Of a DNA stretch of 64,000 bases, positions 16,783 to 24,475 are shown piece after piece. The stretch lies in contig NZ_CP044285.1 of NCBI RefSeq assembly GCF_008728635.1, positions 1,116,001-1,180,000 of the forward strand, written 5' to 3'. Both the position numbers and the translations under genes were made by a program. The first letter of the stretch is position 1; every line of letters starts with the position of its first letter. Under the pieces are notes generated by a model. It searched no databases. It was not told the origin of the DNA and was given only the letters and a program-made list of their open reading frames with translations. The DNA is from Hymenobacter baengnokdamensis (GTDB lineage: Bacteria > Bacteroidota > Bacteroidia > Cytophagales > Hymenobacteraceae).

Positions 16783-17736
16783 ATGAATTACGAACAGCTT
16801 ATCCACGAAACCGCCCTGGCCGACGAGCGCCTGCTGGTGATGACGGCCGAAAACCGCGCCCTTATCCGCAACCTGCCCGGCCCACTGGGGCCGCGCTTCA
16901 TCGACACCGGCATTACCGAGCAAACCATGATTGGCGCGGCGGCCGGCCTGGCCCTGCGCGGGCGCGTGCCGGTAGTGCACGCCCTGGCGACGTTCCTCAC
17001 GCTGCGGGCGTTTGAGTTTATCCGGACCGATGTGGGAATTCCGCACTTACCGGTGAAAATCAGCGCGTTCGTACCCGGCTTTCTCTCCGACGGCAACGGC
17101 CCGACCCACCAGGCCATTGAGGATGTTTCGCTCATGCGCGGCATTCCGGGCATGACGGTTTTCGCCCCCGCCGACGAGCAGGATATGCTGGCCATGCTGC
17201 CCGCTATCTGGGCCTCGCCCGACCCCGCTTACCTGCGCGTCAATACCCGGCCCGCTACTTACCAGCACACCCCGTTTGAAATCGGTAAGGCTGAGATTGT
17301 GAGCGAAGGCAAGGACATCACCATCCTCACCTACGGGATGCTGTTTGAGCAGGCGCTCATTGCCAAAGACTTACTCACCCAGGCGGGCTACTCGGTGGGT
17401 CTCGTTAACCTGCGCAGCCTCAAGCCCTTGGATGAGGCCGCCGTACTGAACGTAGTGAAAGCCGGCAGCCTGGTCGTGACCCTGGAAGACCATTTCCAGA
17501 CCGGCGGCCTCTACTCTATTCTGGCCGAGCTGCTGCTCGAACACGAACTGACCGCCAAGGTGCTGCCGCTGGCCCTGAAGGAGCGCTGGTACAAGCCCGG
17601 CCTGCTGAGCGAAGTGCTCGAATACGAAGGCTTTACCGGCCAGCACATTGCCCGCCGCATCGGCGAGCGCCTGGGCGGCGGCGCGCATACCTTTGGCGCC
17701 AAAACCAAAGTGGTTGAAAACGAATTTGCCGAGTAA
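16783..17736 (+). CDS. Transketolase, C-terminal subunit
   Basis: 317 residues covering the pyrimidine-binding and C-terminal domains of transketolase. It opens with residues that pack on TPP (LLVMTAENRALIRNLPGPLGPRFIDTGITEQTMIGAAAGLALRG), where the Glu of GITEQ is the conserved cofactor-activating Glu. GNGPTHQAIEDVSLMRGIPGMTVFAPAD follows, with the conserved His and Asp, and the transketolase C domain is from about 190. It is the partner of the subunit at 15734. Two-subunit transketolases recur in archaea and in bacterial polysaccharide loci. Confidence 0.93.
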   Translation: MNYEQLIHETALADERLLVMTAENRALIRNLPGPLGPRFIDTGITEQTMIGAAAGLALRGRVPVVHALATFLTLRAFEFIRTDVGIPHLPVKISAFVPGFLSDGNGPTHQAIEDVSLMRGIPGMTVFAPADEQDMLAMLPAIWASPDPAYLRVNTRPATYQHTPFEIGKAEIVSEGKDITILTYGMLFEQALIAKDLLTQAGYSVGLVNLRSLKPLDEAAVLNVVKAGSLVVTLEDHFQTGGLYSILAELLLEHELTAKVLPLALKERWYKPGLLSEVLEYEGFTGQHIARRIGERLGGGAHTFGAKTKVVENEFAE

Positions 17737-17752
17737 TTTTTCAGATGTGAAG

Positions 17753-17847
17753 ATGTGTGGAATGTGGGAATGTGAAAATATTCTTTAACAGGAAGCAGGT
17801 AGCGATAGCCAACTAATTCATTTTCACATTTCCCACATTCCGCACAT
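17753..17847. repeat. Intergenic palindromic element, family D
   Basis: The left arm 17753-17779 (ATGTGTGGAATGTGGGAATG onward) and the right arm 17820-17847 (ATTTTCACATTTCCCACATT onward) are reverse complements apart from one substitution and one single-base indel. The spacer is about 40 bases. It fills the gap between transketolase and the PLP enzyme and is unrelated in sequence to families B, C and E. Confidence 0.75.
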
Positions 17848-17862
17848 TTCCACCTTTAAAAG

Positions 17863-19164
<1,302 letters not shown>

Positions 19165-19186
19165 GCTTTTGCTGCCCGTTAACGCA

Positions 19187-19241
19187 GGTGCCTCACCCCT
19201 AGCCCCTATCCGACAAGGAGATGGGCTAAGGGTGAGGCACC
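19187..19241. repeat. Intergenic palindromic element, family E
   Basis: GGTGCCTCACCC (19187-19198) and GGGTGAGGCACC (19230-19241) are perfect mirrors, with an inner AGCCC/GGGCT pair. The loop is about 17 bases. It lies in the gap between the PLP enzyme and the SDR and resembles the GAGGGG-rich hairpins seen between genes in this lineage. Confidence 0.7.
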
Positions 19242-19260
19242 ACGTAAAAACGACAACCAT

Positions 19261-20067
19261 ATGAATTTCTTCGACTTAACCAATAAAACGGCCATCGTAA
19301 CGGGCGCGTGCGGCCTTATTGGCCAGAAGCACTGCGAAGCCCTGGCCCTGGCCGGCGCCAACGTGGTCGTGGCCGACCTGCACCTCGACAAAGCCCGCGA
19401 AGTAGCCGCCGGTCTGCCCGGCGGGATTCACTTGCCGCTGGCCGTAGACGTAACCTCGCCCGAGTCGCTGGCCGCCGCCCGCGACGCCATTATCGAGCGC
19501 TTCGGCCACCTCGATATTCTGGTGAATAATGCCGCCATCAACGACATGTTTGAGAACCCGGCCCTGGCTGCCGACCTCAGCAAGTTTGAGAATTTTCCAC
19601 TCGCTACGTTTCGGCAGGTGCTGGACGTGAACGTGACCGGTATTTTCCTCGCCGCGCAGGTATTCGGCACGCCGATGGCCGAGCAAGGCAGCGGCTCTAT
19701 CATCAACGTGGCCAGTACTTATGGTATCGTGGGCCCCGACCAGAGCATCTACCGCAACGAAGCCGGCGAGCAAACCTTTTATAAATCACCATCTTATCCC
19801 ATGACCAAGGGCGCGGTGGTGAATTTTACCCGCTACCTGGCCGCCTATTGGGGCGCCAAGGGCGTGCGCGTGAATACGCTCTCGCCGGGCGGCGTCGAAA
19901 ACAGCCAGGATGCCTTCTTCGTGAAGCAGTACAGCGCCAAAACCCCCCTAGGCCGCATGGCCCTGCCCACCGACTACCAGGGCGCGGTGGTATTCCTCGC
20001 GTCCGATGCCTCGGCCTACATGACCGGCGCCAACCTGGTGGTAGATGGCGGCTGGACCGCCATTTAG
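19261..20067 (+). CDS. Short-chain dehydrogenase/reductase (SDR)
   Basis: 268 residues, classical SDR. The dinucleotide-binding site is VTGACGLIGQKHCEAL with VVVADL after it. The active site has NNAAIND, the Ser of INVASTYG, and Tyr/Lys in YPMTKGAVV. The C-terminus GANLVVDGGW is typical of the family. It would reduce a keto group or oxidise a hydroxyl on a sugar-derived intermediate with NAD(P)(H). Relatives of this general type are found beside NeuB-like synthases in legionaminic-type loci (PtmA-like). The next gene starts 36 bases later. Confidence 0.92.
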   Translation: MNFFDLTNKTAIVTGACGLIGQKHCEALALAGANVVVADLHLDKAREVAAGLPGGIHLPLAVDVTSPESLAAARDAIIERFGHLDILVNNAAINDMFENPALAADLSKFENFPLATFRQVLDVNVTGIFLAAQVFGTPMAEQGSGSIINVASTYGIVGPDQSIYRNEAGEQTFYKSPSYPMTKGAVVNFTRYLAAYWGAKGVRVNTLSPGGVENSQDAFFVKQYSAKTPLGRMALPTDYQGAVVFLASDASAYMTGANLVVDGGWTAI

Positions 20068-20103
20068 GTGTTAATTTCGGCTATTATTTCACCAGAATTT
20101 TAT

Positions 20104-20637
20104 ATGAAGCACGCTGACCTGGCTGCCAAAGCCCGCCGCATCAAGCTGCTACTTACTGATTGCGACGGCGTGCTGACCGATGGAGGCGTGTATTACGGCG
20201 AAAGTGGTGAAGTATTAAAAAGATTTAATATTCGCGATGGAATGGGTGTGGAGCGCCTGCGGGCCGTGGGCGTCGAAACGGGTATCGTGACCGGCGAGCG
20301 CTCACCTTCGGTGCAGAAGCGGGCCGATAAGCTGAAAATCAGTGAGTTGCACCTCGGCATCAAGGACAAGGCTACTTTGCTGGGTGAGATTCTGGCCCGC
20401 CTTGGCCTCACGGCCGAGCAGGTGGCTTTCCTGGGTGATGATACCAACGACGTGGAAATTCTGGGCCTGGTGGGTCTGGCGGCCTGCCCCGGCGATGCCA
20501 CGGTTTTTGCCCGTAGCGCCGCCGACTACCGCTGCCAGGCGCACGGCGGGCACGGCGCTTTCCGCGAGCTGGCCGAGCTGATTATCAGCTGCCAGACCGG
20601 CGGGCAGCCTGCCACCCACGACGAACATTCTGAATAA
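20104..20637 (+). CDS. KdsC/NeuNAc-9-phosphatase-like HAD phosphatase
   Basis: 177 residues from ATG 20104. An ATG at 20068 is too close to the SDR stop and adds 12 poor residues. HAD motif I is LLTDCDGVLTDGGVYY, motif II lies at TGERS, and the acidic motif III is FLGDDTNDVEIL. The absence of a cap and the length fit KdsC-type phosphatases, which remove the phosphate after a KdsA/NeuB-type condensation. In this locus it would act on the phosphorylated product of the synthase at 20696, before CMP activation. This implies that the NeuB-like step uses a sugar phosphate. Confidence 0.9.
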   Translation: MKHADLAAKARRIKLLLTDCDGVLTDGGVYYGESGEVLKRFNIRDGMGVERLRAVGVETGIVTGERSPSVQKRADKLKISELHLGIKDKATLLGEILARLGLTAEQVAFLGDDTNDVEILGLVGLAACPGDATVFARSAADYRCQAHGGHGAFRELAELIISCQTGGQPATHDEHSE

Positions 20638-20695
20638 TTTTGACCGGTGGGCGCGCCGACTATTTCTTCCACTCATTTTCTCTTCATTCTACCCA

Positions 20696-21580
20696 ATGAG
20701 TATCGTTCAAATCAAGAAAAACCGCGCTATCGGCCCCGGCCAGCCGTGCTACATCATTGCCGAAATCGGCATCAACCACAACGGCTCGCTCGATATTGCC
20801 AAGCAGCTGATTGACGCGGCCGTAACCGCCGGCTGCGACGCGGTGAAGTTTCAGAAGCGCACCCCCGAGCTGTGCGTCCCCAAAGACCAGTGGGAGAAAA
20901 TGCGCGATACCCCCTGGGGCCGCATGAGCTACATCGACTACAAGCGCAAAACCGAGTTTGGCCAGCAGGAATACACGGCCATCGACGATTACTGCAAGGC
21001 GCGCGGCATCGACTGGTTTGCCTCGTGCTGGGATGAGCCGTCGGTCGATTTTATGGAGCAGTTTCAGCCGGTGCTCTACAAAATGGCCTCCGCTTCGCTC
21101 ACCGACAAGCCCCTGCTCGACCGCGTGCGCGCCACCGGCCGCCCGCTAATGCTGAGCACCGGCATGAGTACCCAGCAGGAAATCACCGACGCCGTGGCCT
21201 ACGTGGGGCTTGATAACCTGATGATTGCCCACTCTACCTCGGCTTACCCCTGCCCGCCCCAGGAGCTGAACCTGCGCATGGTGCAGACCCTGATGGCGCA
21301 GTTTCCGGGCACGCCCATCGGCTACTCGGGCCACGAAACCGGCCTCAGCACCACCGTAACGGCCGTGGCGCTGGGTGCCACCTTCGTCGAGCGCCACTTC
21401 ACCCTCGACCGCGCCATGTGGGGTTCCGACCACGCGGCCAGCGTAGAGCCCGGCGGCATGGCCAAGCTCGTGCGCGACATCCGCGACACCGAAGCCGGCC
21501 TCGGCGACGGCGTGAAAGTGGTGTACGAAAGCGAGAAAGAGCCCCTGCGTCGCCTGCGCCGCGAGGTGTCGGCCGCGTAG
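20696..21580 (+). CDS. NeuB/SpsE-family PEP-dependent sugar-acid synthase, SAF domain missing
   Basis: 294 residues. TIM-barrel landmarks of the NeuNAc synthase family are AEIGINHNGSLDIAKQLIDAA, CDAVKFQKRTPE, FASCWDE, KMASASLTDKPLL, LSTGMSTQQEI and GYSGHETG, followed by VERHFTLDRAMWGSDHAASVEP. Such enzymes condense phosphoenolpyruvate with an aldose or amino-sugar. Usual members have about 340-350 residues and end in an antifreeze-like SAF domain that closes over the active site of the dimer partner. Here the protein stops right after the barrel, at the Glu-rich linker. The stop is clean and I see no SAF coding sequence in the next 200 bases, which hold a palindromic repeat. The substrate is unknown. 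Confidence 0.88.
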   Translation: MSIVQIKKNRAIGPGQPCYIIAEIGINHNGSLDIAKQLIDAAVTAGCDAVKFQKRTPELCVPKDQWEKMRDTPWGRMSYIDYKRKTEFGQQEYTAIDDYCKARGIDWFASCWDEPSVDFMEQFQPVLYKMASASLTDKPLLDRVRATGRPLMLSTGMSTQQEITDAVAYVGLDNLMIAHSTSAYPCPPQELNLRMVQTLMAQFPGTPIGYSGHETGLSTTVTAVALGATFVERHFTLDRAMWGSDHAASVEPGGMAKLVRDIRDTEAGLGDGVKVVYESEKEPLRRLRREVSAA

Positions 21581-21603
21581 AGTGCTTTAATCCTGAGGTT
21601 AAA

Positions 21604-21708
21604 AAGAACGTCATGCTGAGCCTGCCGCAGCATCTCTACCTCGCCGTTAGAATTACTACTCTATACGGCGCGAGCGAGATGCTTCGGCAAGCTCAGCATG
21701 ACGTTCTT
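21604..21708. repeat. Intergenic palindromic element, family B copy 2
   Basis: The arms 21604-21636 and 21676-21708 mirror each other over 33 bases, beginning AAGAACGTCATGCTGAGC. It shares GTCATGCTGA, GCATCT and TCAGCATGAC with the copy at 15620-15725. The hairpin follows the last gene of the sugar locus and may also act as its transcription end. Confidence 0.8.
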
Positions 21709-21815
21709 ATTTAGAGCGTTCTTATTTTTACAGCAAAGCCTATTCCCTGGCCGCCAGGCGAACATTCCAGTGCGCCCGGCAGTTAGGCCCATAGTTATCA
21801 CGTAGTTTAGTTGCT

Positions 21816-22859
21816 ATGTTAGCGTCGATAAGCGAGTTTTATCACAGCCTCAACGCCGTAGGGCGCACTACCTTCATTACCACGCCCATTCTGCTGCTGG
21901 CGGTGGCGGTTCTGCTGGTGCTGGAGCGCAAAATCCCGTATCGCAAGGGTCTGCCGTTTTTCCGCGAGGGCTTGTTCGTCGACTTGTTCTGGTACACGCT
22001 GGTGCAGAGCTACTTTCTGCAAATAGTAATTTTTGGCTTCATCATCGCGCCGCTGGCCGCGCACTTCGGGGCGCGGTTTCACCTGCTGAGCAGCTGGCCG
22101 GTGGCGGCGCAGGTGGGCTTTTTTGTGATAACCCACGACTTTTACATCTACTGGTTTCACCGCTTCCAGCACAGCAGCGCATTTTTCTGGCGCACCCACG
22201 AGGCGCACCACTCGGGCAAGCAGGTAGACTGGCTGGCCGGCTCGCGCTCGCACATCATGGAGATTGTCATCAATCAGACCATTGAGTTTGCGCCCATTAT
22301 TTTGCTGGGTGCGAACCCGATAGTGGTGCCCATTAAGGCGCTGATTGATGCAGTCTGGGGCATGTACATTCATGCCAACATCGACGTGAAATCGGGTAAG
22401 CTGCAGTATGTTGTCAATGGCCCCGAGATGCACCTCTGGCACCACGCCGACCACGAGGAAGTGTACTATGCCAACTTCTCGACCAAGTTCGCGGTCTGGG
22501 ACTGGCTGTTTGGTACCGCTTTTTTGCCCCAGAACCGCAAGCCCGAGCGTTGGGGCCTGCCCTATGCTTTTCCGAAAGACTATTTTGCCCAGCATGCCTT
22601 TTCCGTAGTTCGCTTCGATGAAGCCGCGCTGGCCGAAAAATCGAGGCTGTTTCGCTATTACCACGGCCTGCGCTGGCGCGTATTGGGCTGGCTGGGCAAC
22701 CGAATGCCCGCCGCCAAAGTATTGCAGGGCTGGGAGGTGCCCGAGGAGGTGCATACTACTGTGCCCGCCCCGCGCCCCGGTGGCAACCCTTCCGGGGCTG
22801 CGCCCGTTGCTCCTGCCTTAGCCGATTCTTCTCGCCCCGTTGCCACTGCCGCCTCTTGA
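21816..22859 (+). CDS. Sterol desaturase/fatty-acid hydroxylase family membrane protein
   Basis: 347 residues. Four or more hydrophobic segments lie in the first 200 residues. The three histidine clusters that bind the di-iron centre are present: HDFYIYWFHRFQH, THEAHHSG, and HLWHHADHEE. Such enzymes hydroxylate or desaturate lipids in the inner membrane using O2. The C-terminal 50 residues are Pro/Ala/Gly-rich and probably unstructured. The stop TGA overlaps the TTG start of the SMR transporter, so the two are co-translated. The lipid substrate cannot be named from sequence. Confidence 0.9.
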   Translation: MLASISEFYHSLNAVGRTTFITTPILLLAVAVLLVLERKIPYRKGLPFFREGLFVDLFWYTLVQSYFLQIVIFGFIIAPLAAHFGARFHLLSSWPVAAQVGFFVITHDFYIYWFHRFQHSSAFFWRTHEAHHSGKQVDWLAGSRSHIMEIVINQTIEFAPIILLGANPIVVPIKALIDAVWGMYIHANIDVKSGKLQYVVNGPEMHLWHHADHEEVYYANFSTKFAVWDWLFGTAFLPQNRKPERWGLPYAFPKDYFAQHAFSVVRFDEAALAEKSRLFRYYHGLRWRVLGWLGNRMPAAKVLQGWEVPEEVHTTVPAPRPGGNPSGAAPVAPALADSSRPVATAAS

Positions 22860-23239
22860 CTTTCAGCTTCAACCCCGCCTGGCTTTACCTGCTGCTGGCT
22901 TCCGTGATGGAAGTGTGCTGGAACTACAGCCTCAAATACACGAGTGTGGCCAAGATTAAGGCCATCGACTGGTCGCATTTCTTCGCCGCTCCGGCTGGTA
23001 TTACTACTCTGCTGCCCGCTATCGGCTACGTGGGCTTTGGTGTAGCCAACGTATTCTTTTTCTCCAAGGCCCTCAACGTAATACCCGCCTCCACGGCCTT
23101 CGCTATCTGGATGGGCATCGCCCTGGTAGGCATCAAAATCGTGGATACGCTGGTACTCAAAGAAGCTTTCCAGTGGGCGCACGTCTTCTATATTGGCTGC
23201 ATTCTGGTTGGCATCATCGGACTGAAACGAACTTCGTAA
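22856..23239 (+). CDS. Small multidrug resistance (SMR/EmrE-like) transporter
   Basis: 127 residues with four membrane helices. The start is TTG 22856, overlapping the preceding stop by four bases. The next Met would cut into helix 1, so the TTG is needed. The essential membrane Glu of the family is present in LLASVMEVCWNYSLKY, and the fourth helix ends GIIGLKRTS. SMR proteins exchange protons for cationic drugs or guanidinium-type compounds as antiparallel dimers. Its overlap with the hydroxylase gene suggests joint expression, perhaps flipping or exporting a lipid-related product, but this is inference. Confidence 0.88.
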   Translation: MTFSFNPAWLYLLLASVMEVCWNYSLKYTSVAKIKAIDWSHFFAAPAGITTLLPAIGYVGFGVANVFFFSKALNVIPASTAFAIWMGIALVGIKIVDTLVLKEAFQWAHVFYIGCILVGIIGLKRTS

Positions 23240-23279
23240 CAAGCTCAGTTAGCGAGTAGTTAATGATTGCCATGTCCGC

Positions 23280-23287
23280 TACCTTTG
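23280..23287 (+). promoter_or_regulatory. -7 promoter element deciding the next start
   Basis: TACCTTTG matches TAnnTTTG. It would place transcription start near 23292-23295. That favours ATG 23309 for the following gene over the more upstream TTG 23267 or ATG 23291. Confidence 0.45.
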
Positions 23288-23308
23288 GCGATGGATAACC
23301 GCGCCGCT

Positions 23309-23737
23309 ATGAAAAAGGACCTGCACAACATATTTGGCAAGGTATCGCTGTCTATTGAGTATGACCGCGCCAACCACCTCATTTACAATGATTGGCAGGG
23401 GTACCAAACGCTCGAAAGCATCATACTCGGGGCCAATGCCTACCTCGATGAGCTGGTGCGCTACAAGTGCCCCTACCTGCTCAACGACAATACCAACCTG
23501 ATGGGTCCCTGGGACCACGCCGTAACCTGGATTGCCGAAGACTGGACGCCCCGCGCCATTGCCCTGGGCCTCACGCACTTCGCGCACGTCGTCAGCTCCG
23601 AGTCGTTTGCCGCCCTTTCGGCCGAAGCCATGTTTACCAGCATCGGCACCAGCTTTCAAATGCGCATCTTCGGCAGCCGCACCCAGGCCCGCCAGTGGCT
23701 ACGCGATGCGCAGCAGGCCGCCAAAGTATTGGGCTAG
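23309..23737 (+). CDS. Conserved hypothetical protein (STAS-like fold possible)
   Basis: 142 residues from ATG 23309, chosen because a TACCTTTG promoter element ends at 23287. It is soluble with no signal peptide. The layout is a beta-strand pair at the N-terminus (VSLSIEYDRANHLIYNDW), helix GANAYLDELV, then CPYLLNDNTNLMGPWDHAVTWIAEDW and a helical end. The order recalls SpoIIAA/STAS-like proteins of Cytophagales, often annotated hypothetical. Function is not known. It ends before a strong bidirectional terminator. Confidence 0.75.
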   Translation: MKKDLHNIFGKVSLSIEYDRANHLIYNDWQGYQTLESIILGANAYLDELVRYKCPYLLNDNTNLMGPWDHAVTWIAEDWTPRAIALGLTHFAHVVSSESFAALSAEAMFTSIGTSFQMRIFGSRTQARQWLRDAQQAAKVLG

Positions 23738-23773
23738 CGTAAGAAAGTGGATATAATATAGTAAATATACTAT

Positions 23774-23813
23774 ATAACAAAAGGCTGCCTCTTACGGGGC
23801 AGCCTTTTGTTAT
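23774..23813. terminator. Bidirectional terminator
   Basis: A perfect 16-bp stem (ATAACAAAAGGCTGCC and its mirror) with an 8-base loop. T- and A-runs on each side let it work for both the + gene ending at 23737 and the - gene ending at 23832. A smaller AT palindrome, TATAGTA/TACTATA, lies just before it at about 23757-23774. Confidence 0.8.
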
Positions 23814-23831
23814 AAGGTGCAGGCGGGCAAA

Positions 23832-24371
23832 TTAAGCCGCGGCCTGCTTGGCAAACTGCACGTTGATGGTCAGCTTCACGTCGTCGCCGAGCACGATGGC
23901 GCCGGCTTCGGTGATGCCGCCCCAGGTCAGGCCGTATTCCTTGCGGTTTACTTTGCCCGTGATTTCGAAGCCGGCCTTGGTGTTGCCGTAGAAATCGACG
24001 GCCGTGCCGCCGTATTCCACGTCGAGAGTAACCGGCTTGGTGACGTCCTTCATGGTGAGGTTGCCCACAAGCTTGTACTCATTGCCGCCCGTTTTGGTAA
24101 ACGAAGTCGACTCAAACTTAATCTGCGGATACTGCGCGGCATTGAAGAAGTCTTCGCCTTTCAGGTGCTGGTCGCGCTGCTCCTGATTCGTGTCAACGCT
24201 GTTCACATCGAGCGTAAACTCAATCCGGGCATTCGAGAAGTCATCGCCCTCGGTCTGGGCCGTGCCCTGAAACGTTTTGAACGAGCCGGTAACGGTAGAA
24301 ATTACCAGGTGCTTGATTTTAAACTGCACTTCGGAGTGCATCGGGTCCAGGACCCATTTGGTAGTAGCCAT
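23832..24371 (-). CDS. YceI-family lipid-binding protein
   Basis: 179 residues from ATG 24371. YceI proteins are lipocalin-like barrels that bind isoprenoid-type lipids. The pattern is complete: TKWVLDPMHSEVQFKIKHLVISTVTGSF, then RIEFTLDVNSVDTNQEQRDQHLKGEDFF, YPQIKFEST, and LTMKDVTKPVTLDVEY. No signal peptide is present from this start. An upstream in-frame ATG at 24440 is disfavoured because the promoter element TATCTTTG lies between (24408-24401). So this is a cytoplasmic member, whereas E. coli YceI is periplasmic. Confidence 0.92.
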   Translation of the reverse strand: MATTKWVLDPMHSEVQFKIKHLVISTVTGSFKTFQGTAQTEGDDFSNARIEFTLDVNSVDTNQEQRDQHLKGEDFFNAAQYPQIKFESTSFTKTGGNEYKLVGNLTMKDVTKPVTLDVEYGGTAVDFYGNTKAGFEITGKVNRKEYGLTWGGITEAGAIVLGDDVKLTINVQFAKQAAA

Positions 24372-24400
24372 GCTGAAAAGGAAAAGGGTGAAAAGTTGAC

Positions 24401-24408
24401 CAAAGATA
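24401..24408 (-). promoter_or_regulatory. -7 promoter element for the YceI gene
   Basis: TATCTTTG on the minus strand matches TAnnTTTG. The start site would be near 24394, about 23 bases before ATG 24371. No TTG at the ideal -33 spacing was found. Confidence 0.45.
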
Positions 24409-24475
24409 CGCCTTTTTTTTAAATCATGTACCAACATCAATTATTTATTTCACGTGCTTACTGTAACTTGCTCCT

